DNA from: Beijerinckia indica subsp. indica ATCC 9039
GTDB taxonomy: Bacteria; Pseudomonadota; Alphaproteobacteria; Rhizobiales; Beijerinckiaceae
NCBI RefSeq assembly: GCF_000019845.1
Contig: NC_010581.1
Span: 372,001 to 436,000, forward strand
Direction of reading: 5' to 3'
Length of the DNA: 64,000 nt
This document shows, one piece after another, positions 9,871-18,457 of this stretch. Each line of letters opens with the position of its first letter. Positions within the stretch are counted from its first letter, which is position 1. The translations under genes were made by a program, and so were the position numbers. The notes beneath the pieces are model-generated. The model had not been told where the DNA came from. It ran no database searches and saw only the letters and a list, made by a program, of their open reading frames with translations.

Positions 9871-9876
9871 TCCTTT

Positions 9877-9917
9877 CTTGAATTTTCGCTTTTTCAAAGT
9901 GATAGCGAAAATTCAAG
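9877..9917. repeat. 14-bp inverted repeat, second of a tandem pair
   Basis: Perfect stem CTTGAATTTTCGCT / AGCGAAAATTCAAG (9877-9890 and 9904-9917) with a 13-base loop. The 16 bases GAATTTTCGCTTTTTC at 9880-9895 recur at 32709-32724, where the right arm is absent. This suggests a dispersed element rather than a gene-specific signal. Confidence 0.6.
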
Positions 9918-9964
9918 AGCGGTCCAACGATCATTTATTATGACCGCTGGTATCACATAACGAG

Positions 9965-9998
9965 AAGGGCCCGGGGCGTTTTTCGCCTCGGGCCCTTT
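9965..9998 (-). terminator. GC-rich hairpin after grpE
   Basis: Fourteen-base inverted repeat AAGGGCCCGGGGCG / CGCCTCGGGCCCTT with one G-T mismatch and a short T-rich loop, 27 bases beyond the grpE stop codon. There is no strong T run on the minus strand, so termination strength is uncertain. Confidence 0.6.
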
Positions 9999-10024
9999 AA
10001 AATAAAGAAAAATGTGTATGAAAA

Positions 10025-10630
10025 TCAGGCTTTGGGTCCGCCCCGCGAGACGCCCACCTTGGCCGGCCGCAGAACCCGCTCGCCGATGACATAGCCATCT
10101 TCAACGACCTGCTTGACCGTGCCGCTGACGACGCTTTCATCGGGAATTTCGAACAGGGCTTCATGCAGGTTGGGATCGAACTTATTGCCCAAAGGCTCGA
10201 TCTTCTTGACGCCATATTTGGCGAGGCGGGAGAGAAAATCCCGCTCGGTCAGTTCGATACCTTCGACGAAGGTTTTCAGAGGGCCGTCCACTGCCTGTTT
10301 CGCTTCGGCTGGCAAGCTTTCAATCGCCCGATGCAGATTATCGGCGAAGGTCAGCATGTCGCGCGCGAAGGAGGTCACGCCGTAAAGCTTGGCATCGGCC
10401 ACTTCCTTTTCGGAACGGCGGCGCAGATTCTCCATGTCGGCATAAGTGCGCAGGACTTTGTCCTTCAGCCCGGCGTTTTCAAGCTGCAGGTTTTCGAGAA
10501 CGACAAAGGGATCGGGCTCACCTGCGGGCGCCTGTGCGCCGGGATCGTTGAACACCGAAGCTACCTCCTCGGTCGTGTGATCATCATCCGGCCGTCCGGA
10601 AGTGCCCTGATTATTGGTCGAATCTGTCAT
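10025..10630 (-). CDS. grpE: Nucleotide exchange factor GrpE
   Basis: Releases ADP from DnaK and so sets the pace of the Hsp70 cycle. 201 residues: an acidic disordered N-terminus (about 1-45), a long coiled-coil dimerisation helix (LENLQLENAGLKDKVLRTYADMENLRRR region), then the beta-rich head with the signature KFDPNLHEALFEIPD and EDGYVIGERVLRPAKVGV. The ATG at 10630 (MTDSTNNQG) follows an AGAGA-type site. The frame upstream to 10684 is less likely to be translated. No dnaK or hrcA lies in the window. Confidence 0.95.
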   Translation of the reverse strand: MTDSTNNQGTSGRPDDDHTTEEVASVFNDPGAQAPAGEPDPFVVLENLQLENAGLKDKVLRTYADMENLRRRSEKEVADAKLYGVTSFARDMLTFADNLHRAIESLPAEAKQAVDGPLKTFVEGIELTERDFLSRLAKYGVKKIEPLGNKFDPNLHEALFEIPDESVVSGTVKQVVEDGYVIGERVLRPAKVGVSRGGPKA

Positions 10631-10803
10631 GTTCTCTCTTCGAGATTGAAAAACTCTTCTCGGATATCTGTTTACCGGGCGCAAAAATCAAGCACTGGAG
10701 CGCTCAAGGTGCGGTTTATAACATCGCGCTCGTTCAACCGGACGGAAGAACGAGGCTGTAAGTTTTTATAAACGCATCAGACTTTCTTATGACGGCCTTT
10801 AGA

Positions 10804-11640
10804 TCATTGAGCCGCGGCCTGAAAAATCTGCTGGAAAGTGCTGAGTTCCGCACTATTCAGATCGGAAACGGCCCAGAACGCGAGCCCTGACGCTGTCCAA
10901 TGAAGCAGATGATAGCCTTCGCGCGTCGTGAACGAGGGGGCCGTCGCAGGCGGGGCGGAGCCTTCGGTTGGCCAGATGAAAAGATTGATGACATGATTGT
11001 GGCGCCGAAAGATCAGGGCCGCGACAATTCTATCCATGACATAATCGATGCGGCCGCCGACGAGTGGAAAACCTTGTGACGATAAATCCTCGACGGGCGG
11101 AGCGAAATCGAGCTTGCCGGTAAACCAGGGTTTGACGGTATGCTGGTCTGACGTGGCTACATCGGTCAGATGGTCGGCAAGCAGTGAACGGACGTGGCTT
11201 GCGACGAGCTCTTGCGGCAGACTATCCGTGAATTTCGCCGGCATCAGGAGGAGAAGCAGGCCGAGAGCCAGGACGGCGCTGGACGGCACCAGGCTCCAGC
11301 GCCCGATAAAATCCAAGCCCTCGCGCCAGAAGGAGCGCCGTGGCACAAGAGCCGTGGCGGGCAGGCTCTGTCCTTCGGCGGAGCCCTGCTGCTGCTCGAT
11401 GGCTGCGAGAACGCGGGCCTGCAAAGCCTCCGGCATGGGCCAGCGGACCTCATCGCGGTCCAAAGCCGTGCGAATGTCTTCGAGCTTTTTCACCTGGGCG
11501 GCGCAGCCTTTACATTGGGTGAGATGAGACTCGCAGCTCGCGGCATGGATGGCGTCCATCTGACCATCCACATAGGCGTGCAGCGGCAAAACCCATTCGG
11601 CGCAGGGAGGGGGATTGGATCGGGTCTCCAGCTTGTTCAT
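10804..11640 (-). CDS. Membrane zinc-binding anti-sigma factor partner of the ECF sigma factor
   Basis: 278 residues. The N-terminal zinc anti-sigma motif is visible as H-x3-C-x2-C in SHLTQCKGCA (about residues 38-47). A single membrane segment follows (SAVLALGLLLLLMPA), then a C-terminal extracytoplasmic domain of about 130 residues. The known role of this family is to hold its sigma factor inactive until a signal arrives outside or in the zinc site. The start ATG overlaps the stop of the sigma gene (ATGA), which indicates tight co-expression. It is the last gene of a four-gene operon with a cupredoxin and a metallophosphoesterase. Confidence 0.88.
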   Translation of the reverse strand: MNKLETRSNPPPCAEWVLPLHAYVDGQMDAIHAASCESHLTQCKGCAAQVKKLEDIRTALDRDEVRWPMPEALQARVLAAIEQQQGSAEGQSLPATALVPRRSFWREGLDFIGRWSLVPSSAVLALGLLLLLMPAKFTDSLPQELVASHVRSLLADHLTDVATSDQHTVKPWFTGKLDFAPPVEDLSSQGFPLVGGRIDYVMDRIVAALIFRRHNHVINLFIWPTEGSAPPATAPSFTTREGYHLLHWTASGLAFWAVSDLNSAELSTFQQIFQAAAQ

Positions 11641-12380
11641 GGCCGATCCATTTCTTGGTCGCGCCAATGATCGGCAAAAACCTTGCGCGCCCGCGCGAGG
11701 CGCGACATGACGGTGCCGATGGGCAGATCAATTGTCAGGGCGATTTCGTGGTAGGATAAGTCCTCGAGTTCGCGCAGGATGAGAATCTCTCGGAAGGGCT
11801 CGGGCAAGGCATCGAGGATCAACCGGATCCGCTCCGCTTCAGTCCTTTGCAACAATGCGGTTTCCGGTGTCTCGCACTCGATCGCGAGGTCGGCTGGATC
11901 AAACCTATCCTCTTCTTCGCTCATAATCTCCTGGGAAAAGCTCCGGCGTTGATCGGTCGAGGGCTCGCGCCGTCCCTTGGTGCGCCAATCATTGTGACAA
12001 TTGCGGACGATGGTGAGGAGCCAGGCTTTGGGGCTGTCGCCCCGAAATTTATCGAAACCATTCAAGGCGCGCAGGACGGAATCCTGCACGATATCTTGCG
12101 CGGCATCGGCGTCACGGCTCAGAAAACGTGCGAGATTATGGGCGGCGTCGAGATGCGGCAGAATGATCTGCTGAAAGCGGATCAAGGTTGCCCCGTCCAA
12201 TCGAGCATTGCATTGGGCGTTGTCTTTCGCTGACGAGAGAGACAGAGACGCGAGGGCGCGGCGCAACGCCAGAACACGCGAGAAGAGGGACGGCAAGAAA
12301 GAGCCGGTCCCTTCCGCGTAACCAGCGACCATCCAAAAGGGGTCGGGACGGGGCCAGGATTGCATGGAGACACTCATCAT
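11637..12380 (-). CDS. ECF-type RNA polymerase sigma factor
   Basis: Region 2 is clear (LARFLSRDADAAQDIVQDSVL, then PKAWLLTIVRNCHNDW), and so is region 4 (LPEPFREILILRELEDLSYHEIA with GTVMSRLARARKVF). The family is normally about 180 residues. This frame is open for another 90 residues upstream, so the start is uncertain. I chose the ATG at 12380 because AGAGG lies just before it. An inverted repeat (12415-12425 / 12441-12451, 11 pairs with one G-T) separates this start from the cupredoxin stop and may tune expression. The stop overlaps the anti-sigma start. Confidence 0.85.
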   Translation of the reverse strand: MMSVSMQSWPRPDPFWMVAGYAEGTGSFLPSLFSRVLALRRALASLSLSSAKDNAQCNARLDGATLIRFQQIILPHLDAAHNLARFLSRDADAAQDIVQDSVLRALNGFDKFRGDSPKAWLLTIVRNCHNDWRTKGRREPSTDQRRSFSQEIMSEEEDRFDPADLAIECETPETALLQRTEAERIRLILDALPEPFREILILRELEDLSYHEIALTIDLPIGTVMSRLARARKVFADHWRDQEMDRP

Positions 12381-12473
12381 GCGCGCCTCTGTGATTGAGA
12401 AAGGGACATCGCGCTTGACCCATACGTCATCCAACATGGTGTATGGGCCAAGAACCATTGTATGAACCAAGAA

Positions 12474-12866
12474 TCAGCGCGTTTCGACGACGATCTTTCC
12501 AGTCATATGCGGATGCAGCGAGCAGAAGAAATCATAAACACCGTCCTTATCGAAGGTGAAGGAGAATGTATCATCGCTGTCGAGCACTTTCGAGCGGAAC
12601 AGATGTTTCGTCTCGACAACCGTATGGGGAATGTCGTCGTGGTTGACGAAGGTCACTGTCGTGCCGGGTGTCACCGTGACCGTGGCGGGCGTAAAGGTGA
12701 AATTATCGATAACGACAGTCACCGCCTGGTTTGCAGCGGCATCCTTGACCGGGTCTTTGGTCGTATCTGGGGCTGCGATCGCCGTTAAGCCGGGCATTGT
12801 CATCGCAAAGGCCAAGGCTAGGGCGGGTAAAAGAAGGCGGGCGCGAGAGAATGAAAGCGTCGTCAT
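12474..12866 (-). CDS. Periplasmic cupredoxin (type 1 copper protein, amicyanin/pseudoazurin-like)
   Basis: 130 residues: a signal peptide (LLLPALALAFAMTMPGLTAIA) then a single cupredoxin domain. The copper ligands are visible: His in NHDDIPHTVV, and Cys, His and Met in FCSLHPHMTG. The family carries single electrons in the periplasm or binds copper. It lies between a Tat-exported metallophosphoesterase and an ECF sigma/anti-sigma pair, all on the minus strand. That suggests the sigma factor controls an envelope redox or metal response (inference). The ATG at 12866 with GGAG upstream is preferred to the TTG at 12872. Confidence 0.9.
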   Translation of the reverse strand: MTTLSFSRARLLLPALALAFAMTMPGLTAIAAPDTTKDPVKDAAANQAVTVVIDNFTFTPATVTVTPGTTVTFVNHDDIPHTVVETKHLFRSKVLDSDDTFSFTFDKDGVYDFFCSLHPHMTGKIVVETR

Positions 12867-12892
12867 GGCCAAGTCTCCAAATCATTCCGACT

Positions 12893-13900
12893 TTAACCAG
12901 CCAGGGGGCGATCGATGATGGCGAGAGGCTCACCACCGTGAATGACATCGATTGTGGCGATGCCGAGATATTTGCGCAAATCGCCTGGCGGGACTTTCAT
13001 CGGGCCGGGTGAGGGCGCAGTGCCCGGCACCGGCTGCGGAAAGGCGGTCGAACGTGCGGTGTGGAAGGCAACATGGCCCTCGACCTTCTGCATGATCTGA
13101 TGAATATGACCGTTGAGCACCGTCACCGAGCCAAAACGTTTGAGCGTTTCCAGCGCCTTGGCGCCGTCTTCCGTGCCCCAGCCCCATTCGGCATAGACAG
13201 TCCAGAGGGGAATATGGGCAAAGACCACAATCGGCGTGCTGGACGAGAGCAGCGCGACATCGGCCGCGAGCCAGGCGAGTTGTTCGGCTCCAAGGTTGCC
13301 GAGGCCGCCGGCCTTCAGATCGGTGACATTGACGAGGGCAATATAATGGATGCCTTTCTGGTCGAAACTATACCAGCCGGCGCCCAGGGCCTTGACGAGC
13401 GGTCCGCGACCATACCGATCGAGATAGGCTTTGCCTTGACTGTCATCGAGCAGATCATGTTCGCCTGGCACGGTGAAGATGGGGAGGCCGGCTTCCTTAA
13501 GGATCTGATCGGCGTCGTCGAATTCCTTGTCTTTCGACAAATGCGTGATATCGCCCGTATGGATCATGAAGGCCGGTTTATGGGGTAATGCCTTGATCTG
13601 GTCGATGGCCTCGCGCAGGGTCGCCAAAGCGTTCGGATTTGCTGGCTTGTCGAATCCGATATGACTATCGCTGATCTGAATGAAGGTGAAAGGCTCAACC
13701 TTTTGCTCGGCGGCGAAAGCCTTGTCGAGCTTCATGCTATGCGGCAGCCCCCCGCTCAAGGACCATAGAACGCCAGTGCCCGCCCATTTCATGCAATTCA
13801 GGAAGCCACGGCGGTCAAGGCCCTGTTTTTCCTGATGGACTTCATCCTTATCCTCACGCGAGCTCTGCTGAGCTAAATCCATTTCACCGACATTGGGCAT
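12893..13900 (-). CDS. Tat-exported calcineurin-like metallophosphoesterase
   Basis: 335 residues. The N-terminal twin-arginine-type segment LDRRGFLNCMKWAGTG indicates export of a folded protein. The metal-binding motifs of calcineurin-like phosphoesterases occur in order: QISDSHIG, HTGDITH, GEHDLLD (in place of the usual GNHD), FAHIPLW and LNGHIHQ. The substrate is unknown. The GNHD-to-GEHD change could alter metal binding or activity. The ATG at 13900 has a GGGAAAG ribosome-binding site. First gene of the operon with cupredoxin, sigma and anti-sigma; the gap to the cupredoxin is only 26 bases. Confidence 0.9.
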   Translation of the reverse strand: MPNVGEMDLAQQSSREDKDEVHQEKQGLDRRGFLNCMKWAGTGVLWSLSGGLPHSMKLDKAFAAEQKVEPFTFIQISDSHIGFDKPANPNALATLREAIDQIKALPHKPAFMIHTGDITHLSKDKEFDDADQILKEAGLPIFTVPGEHDLLDDSQGKAYLDRYGRGPLVKALGAGWYSFDQKGIHYIALVNVTDLKAGGLGNLGAEQLAWLAADVALLSSSTPIVVFAHIPLWTVYAEWGWGTEDGAKALETLKRFGSVTVLNGHIHQIMQKVEGHVAFHTARSTAFPQPVPGTAPSPGPMKVPPGDLRKYLGIATIDVIHGGEPLAIIDRPLAG

Positions 13901-14229
13901 GATCTTTCCCGTCCTGTTTCGATTCCGCGACCCATGCAACGTGCTGCATGCTCATCCAGACTGGTTGGGAGATCGATTTATTCCGCGCCTCGTGTAAAAA
14001 ATTGCGGGCAGGGGAGCGGGGTGAAAATCAAAGAAAAAGGGGCGATCCAAGGGGACCAATTGCCTCATCAAAACATCTGTTCATATTGATTTCATTCAGA
14101 TTTGTTTTTCTGTATGCCAGAGGAGGCCCTTGGAATAGCCAGATCAAATGTGACGGTGTGCTCAATCAAACGATGTTGGTGTGCCAATCGGTGTGCGGCC
14201 CGGATAGCTGGTGAAAGTTTTGCTGAGTA
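13901..14229. promoter_or_regulatory. Upstream region of the cupredoxin/ECF operon
   Basis: About 330 bases without a gene, holding the operon promoter on the minus strand. A short palindrome CATGCA / TGCATG lies at about 13933-13950. I could not assign an ECF promoter pair with confidence. Confidence 0.35.
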
Positions 14230-14607
14230 TCATAATATGGGACCAAGCAACATCAGAGCTCCTAGATCCTCTCGATGTAGATCAATGCTCTCGCCAGATT
14301 TTGTCCCATATTGAAAACCCTCAAGGCATTTTGGATAGCCATCCTCGAGCCAGAGAATGAAGCCCATAAGTAACACGCGATTGCCGACCATGACCTCGGC
14401 GTCTGGCCAGTCGATCCATCGTTTGGGGAATTGTATGGGTGGGTGAGATCGATCCACCTCGAACGAAGTATAGAAACCATGACCTGTGTTATCCCGCTGC
14501 GTGATGCGTACGTTAAGCAAAAGCGTTCGCAGAGCGTCACTGATTTCGGTCTGTGCTTCGCAGATGGAAGCGAATACCGCATGCTCGAGTTTTGTGAACT
14601 CTGCCAT
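14230..14607 (-). CDS. Hypothetical protein, 125 residues
   Basis: No recognised family. A soluble-looking protein with aromatic-rich central strands (NTGHGFYTSFEVDR, KRWIDWPDAEVMVGNRVLLMGFILWLEDGYPKCLEGFQYG), which suggests a compact mixed alpha/beta fold. The ATG at 14607 (MAEFTKLEHAVF) has GGATGG upstream; the frame starting at 14631 is less likely. It stands alone between the ECF operon promoter and a divergent ATPase gene, with a 198-base gap to the latter. Confidence 0.55.
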   Translation of the reverse strand: MAEFTKLEHAVFASICEAQTEISDALRTLLLNVRITQRDNTGHGFYTSFEVDRSHPPIQFPKRWIDWPDAEVMVGNRVLLMGFILWLEDGYPKCLEGFQYGTKSGESIDLHREDLGALMLLGPIL

Positions 14608-14805
14608 GCTTAGTCCATCCCATGGTGTCACGCGCCTTGAACAACAAAAGAAGCAACAAGCTAGGATTGGTGCTGAGTAGGGTTTCGTTCACGTTTAACA
14701 AGGCTCAGAAAGTTCAAGTTTGGGCAGAAAATAGGAATTCGACAATCGTTTGCCGGTGGGGTTAAGGTGTGACTCTCCGCACTCTCTCCGCGAGCATCAG
14801 CGTTA

Positions 14806-15963
14806 ATGAGTCTTCCCGTTCGTGAGTTCCGGGTGCGGGGATATAGGTCGCTCAAATCCATCACCTATCCAATCTCCGGCCTCGATATTTTTGTCGGTGC
14901 CAATGGCATCGGCAAGACCAATCTCTATCATGCTCTTGAGCTCATTCGTTCTGCCGCAGCGAATACTTTGGCTCGTGATCTGGTCAAAGAAGGCGGTCTT
15001 CAATCCGCATTATGGGCGGGGCCTCGCCATCGGTCGGAGCCAGCACGTATCCGCCTCGCCGTCGGTCTCTCTGATCCAGCGCGCCAGCGTTCTGGCGCAA
15101 TTATCTATCGCTACGAGGTTGCGGTCGGATTTCCGCCGCCAACCTCGGCGGCCTTTCTAGCCGAGCCGCAGGTCAAGGAGGAAATTCTCACCTATCGGAG
15201 GGGAGCCAAGCCATTACGCTTGATTGATCGGAACGGCTCCTCCGTCATGGCGCGAGGTGAGGATGGCCGCCCGCTCCAGATCGATATAGACCTTCTTCCG
15301 TCAGAAACGGTGCTGGGGCGCTTGGAAGACCCTTCGCGGTACCCTGAGATGGACGCTTTGCGGCGGACGTTTCTGCAATGGCGGTTTTACCACGGCATCA
15401 GAACTGACGTGGCATCGCCGCTCCGCCAGCCATGCGCGGCTGTGGCAACGCCCTCGCTTGCATCAGATGGCTCTGATCTCGCCGCTGTCTTCGCAACCTT
15501 GGCTCATATTCGCCAGGATACCGCGGATCTCGACGCGGCTGTCGATCAAGCTTTCCCTGGTGCCAGATTAATTGTCCCTCATCCCGATCGGATGGCGCGT
15601 TTCGGCATGACGTTCCCCGAGTTCCCGCAACGGGTCTTTGAAGCCAACGAGCTTTCTGATGGAACTCTTCGGTTTCTCGCTCTCGCGGGCGCATTGCTCG
15701 CCTATCGATTACCGCCGTTCATCGCTCTGAACGAACCGGAGGCCAGCCTCCATCCCGATCTCATGCAACCTCTCGCCCGGCTTATCGTCCAAGCCGCGGA
15801 ACGCACGCAAGTCTGGCTGGTTACCCATTCCACCCGCCTTGCTGATGCCATTGCCGCCACTGGCGCGGGTAAGGTGCGCTCGGTGATGAGACAGGACGGA
15901 GCGACCCAGATCGAGGGGTTAAAAGGCTGGGGTACGTTCGAGGACGAGGATGAGGATGAGTAA
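14806..15963 (+). CDS. AAA-family (RecF/OLD-like) ATPase, orphan
   Basis: 385 residues. Walker A is GANGIGKTN near residue 32, in the context VRGYRSLKSITYPISGLDIFVGANG, typical of RecF/SMC-like AAA_21 ATPases. The C-terminal half has ELSDGTLRFLALAGAL (signature-like), Walker B FIALNEPEASLHP and the switch WLVTHSTRLAD. The tail ends in an acidic EDEDEDE run. Relatives often work with a nuclease in anti-phage or repair systems, but no nuclease, TOPRIM domain or partner gene is next to it, so the role is open. The start at 14806 lacks a strong ribosome-binding site. Confidence 0.8.
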   Translation: MSLPVREFRVRGYRSLKSITYPISGLDIFVGANGIGKTNLYHALELIRSAAANTLARDLVKEGGLQSALWAGPRHRSEPARIRLAVGLSDPARQRSGAIIYRYEVAVGFPPPTSAAFLAEPQVKEEILTYRRGAKPLRLIDRNGSSVMARGEDGRPLQIDIDLLPSETVLGRLEDPSRYPEMDALRRTFLQWRFYHGIRTDVASPLRQPCAAVATPSLASDGSDLAAVFATLAHIRQDTADLDAAVDQAFPGARLIVPHPDRMARFGMTFPEFPQRVFEANELSDGTLRFLALAGALLAYRLPPFIALNEPEASLHPDLMQPLARLIVQAAERTQVWLVTHSTRLADAIAATGAGKVRSVMRQDGATQIEGLKGWGTFEDEDEDE

Positions 15964-16460
15964 GCCAGCCACCGACTATAAAGTGGACACTGCGTAAGTC
16001 TGCTGCGAGTCGAGATGGGACGTTAAGCGATCATTTCGCAGAAAACGGCAGGGTGCAGGCAGTTCGCATTCCTGTGTCCCGTTCCGACCGGCGATATGCC
16101 GATCGGATTTCCAGCCTTCTCAGGACCTCGAAACTTCGATCGTTCACTCTTTCACGCAACGATGAATGCCAATGCTCTGGCTTCCATGTGTTTTGGCCCG
16201 CATGCATTCCGTGCTGTGAATGGCTTCCGCAGCAAAGGTCTTTCCTGCAGCCATCGTAAGCACCCGGACTCACTGTGTGACAGATTTCGGACGTTCCAAT
16301 GACGGCCGAGAATGTCCGATAGGCGAAAAGCAGGCCCTCAAAATTGATATATTTGTCAATGTTACCCAGGGAGGGAACGCATATTCAAATGCCGATAGGG
16401 GTGCGAGCCTCCAGAATCGGCGCGATCCCGTTGGAGGCAATGCCAGTAGCAACGGCATGG
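15964..16460. other. Gene-free stretch between the ATPase gene and ctrA
   Basis: Nearly 500 bases with no supported gene. Short open frames occur on both strands, but none has a ribosome-binding site or a recognisable domain. It may hold decayed sequence. Confidence 0.45.
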
Positions 16461-17162
16461 TCAAGCCGTGATGCGTTCTTCTTCATCATTGGGCTCGCGC
16501 AGGACATAGCCACGCCCCCAGACGGTTTCGATATAATTGCGGCCCTGGCTCGCATTGGCGAGTTTCTTGCGGAGTTTGCAGATGAAGACGTCGATGATCT
16601 TCAGTTCAGGCTCGTCCATGCCGCCATAGAGATGATTGAGGAACATTTCCTTGGTCAGGGTCGTCCCCTTGCGCAAGGAAAGCAATTCCAGCATCTGATA
16701 TTCCTTACCGGTCAGATGTACTCTGGCGCCGCAGATCTCGACGGTTTTTTGATCCAAATTGACGATCAGATCGCCGGTCATGATGACCGATTGCGCATGG
16801 CCCTTCGAACGCCGCACGATTGCGTGAATCCGGGCCACCAACTCATCCTTATGGAAAGGTTTGGTCAGATAATCATCCGCGCCGAAGCCCAACCCCTTGA
16901 CTTTGTCCTCAATGCCGGCAAGGCCCGAAAGGATCAGAATCGGGGTCTTGACTTTGGCAACGCGCAAAGTGCGCAGAACCTCGTAACCGGACATATCGGG
17001 AAGGTTCAGATCCAAAAGGATGATATCGTAATCATAGAGCTTGCCGAGATCGATCCCTTCCTCACCGAGATCGGTCGTATAGACATTGAAATTTTCCGAT
17101 TTCAACATCAATTCGACGCTCTGAGCGGTCGCGCTGTCGTCTTCAATCAATAATACGCGCAT
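16461..17162 (-). CDS. ctrA: Cell cycle response regulator CtrA
   Basis: 233 residues, an OmpR-type response regulator that controls the cell cycle, division and polar functions in Alphaproteobacteria. Its receiver domain has the acidic pocket IEDDS, the phosphoacceptor Asp51 in [14 protein letters not shown], and Lys in [13 protein letters not shown]. The C-terminal winged helix has [35 protein letters not shown] and [11 protein letters not shown], which are highly diagnostic for CtrA. The ATG at 17162 gives the standard MRVLLIEDD start; the longer frame to 17255 is not used. The promoter region carries a GANTC site and TTAA half-sites. Confidence 0.97.
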   Translation of the reverse strand: MRVLLIEDDSATAQSVELMLKSENFNVYTTDLGEEGIDLGKLYDYDIILLDLNLPDMSGYEVLRTLRVAKVKTPILILSGLAGIEDKVKGLGFGADDYLTKPFHKDELVARIHAIVRRSKGHAQSVIMTGDLIVNLDQKTVEICGARVHLTGKEYQMLELLSLRKGTTLTKEMFLNHLYGGMDEPELKIIDVFICKLRKKLANASQGRNYIETVWGRGYVLREPNDEEERITA

Positions 17163-17290
17163 GTGCGGTCCCCATTGCCTATTGGTCGCCCGGCCGACGC
17201 GTCCGTTGCAAACTTTTGCCCTTGACGCTGCCCTGGCCTGCGGCGCCGACCGCAAAGCGAAAGGGCATCATTGCTATGAATTTCGTAACC

Positions 17291-17331
17291 TTAACGTCGA
17301 ATGGTTAACAAAACCATTCCTGCCTTGAGTC
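17291..17331 (-). promoter_or_regulatory. GANTC and TTAA motifs upstream of ctrA
   Basis: GAGTC at 17327-17331 is a CcrM-type GANTC methylation site. TTAA occurs at 17291-17294 and 17305-17308 (TTAAC in both), spaced by 10 bases rather than the 7 of the canonical CtrA box. In Caulobacter, ctrA transcription responds to GANTC methylation and to CtrA itself. The same logic is inferred here. Confidence 0.5.
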
Positions 17332-17470
17332 ACAAAAATGCGTGCGCGTCAAAGACAATTGATGTCTGTGAACACAGGTGCCTCTGTTTTCTTCTACCAG
17401 ATGAAGCTTGCGTGATGATGGAATGGCTTGGAAACCATTAACCAAAGCCGGATGAGCGAGGGGGAATGAA

Positions 17471-17496
17471 TAAAAAGGCGCCTCGATGGGCGCCTT
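17471..17496 (-). terminator. Terminator after yebC
   Basis: Eight-base stem AAGGCGCC / GGCGCCTT (17475-17482 and 17489-17496) with a six-base loop. On the minus strand it is followed by TTTTTA. It lies 88 bases beyond the yebC stop. Confidence 0.75.
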
Positions 17497-17584
17497 CAAG
17501 GAACTTCCAGGATGTGAATGCAAGAAAGCTCAATTGAGATCGGAGCCGAGGCGTGTGCGGCGCGAACAGGCTCCGTCGTTCGGA

Positions 17585-18331
17585 TCAGTCGCCTAATTTG
17601 GCGAGCAGAGTGTCGGATACTTCGAAATTGGCATAAACATTCTGCACGTCGTCGTTTTCCTCGAGCAGATTGACGAGGCGCAAAATTTTCTCGCCTGCTT
17701 CGTCGTCGACGGCGATGGCATTCTGGGCCTTCCAGATCAGGGATGCCTTGCGCGGTTCCCCGAATTTGGTTTCCAGTGCTTGCGCCACATCGCGCAAACT
17801 TTCCAACGAGGTGATGATTTCGTGGGTTTCCTCGTTGGACTGGACGTCTTCCGCGCCGGCTTCGATCGCCGCCTCAAGCATGGCTTCCTCGGACGCGACC
17901 GAGGCAGGAAATTCGATGAGGCCGACATGGTCGAACATGAAGGAAACGGCGCCGGTTTCGGCGAGTGACCCACCGGATTTGGTGAAATAGGACCGCACTT
18001 CGCCGGCCGTCCGGTTGCGATTATCCGTCAGTGCCTCGACGATAAGGGCGACACCACCCGGCGCATAGCCTTCGTAACGGACCTCATCGTAATTTTCACC
18101 ATCAGCCGCTGAAGCCTTTTTGATGGCGCGTTCGATATTGTCCTTGGGCATGTTTTCCGCCCGCGCCGCGAGCACGGCGGCGCGCAAGCGGGCGTTCATC
18201 GCGGGATCGGGCAGGCCCAGCTTCGCCGCCACGGTAATTTCGCGGGCGAGCTTGGAGAAGAGCTTGGAGCGGATCGCATCCTGCTTGCCCTTCTTGTGCA
18301 TGATATTTTTGAACTGACTATGACCCGCCAT
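17585..18331 (-). CDS. yebC: YebC/PmpR family regulator (TACO1 family)
   Basis: 248 residues. The start [32 protein letters not shown] and the segment [14 protein letters not shown] identify the YebC/TACO1 family. Members have been described as DNA-binding regulators and, more recently, as translation factors that help ribosomes at difficult motifs. The [23 protein letters not shown] block is also conserved. It is a single gene between ctrA and a glutathione transferase gene, and has its own terminator. In many relatives it lies next to ruvC; that is not the case here. Confidence 0.94.
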   Translation of the reverse strand: MAGHSQFKNIMHKKGKQDAIRSKLFSKLAREITVAAKLGLPDPAMNARLRAAVLAARAENMPKDNIERAIKKASAADGENYDEVRYEGYAPGGVALIVEALTDNRNRTAGEVRSYFTKSGGSLAETGAVSFMFDHVGLIEFPASVASEEAMLEAAIEAGAEDVQSNEETHEIITSLESLRDVAQALETKFGEPRKASLIWKAQNAIAVDDEAGEKILRLVNLLEENDDVQNVYANFEVSDTLLAKLGD

Positions 18332-18457
18332 ACCTTCCTCTATGCGTCTACGGCATCAAACCAAAGCAGTGTCGGCTTTCATCCCGCGCCCGTTGCGGCG
18401 GCCTTTATAAGGCGTCGAAGAACAGAAATAAAGGAAGGGTGAAGGGAGAGAGCCGAT

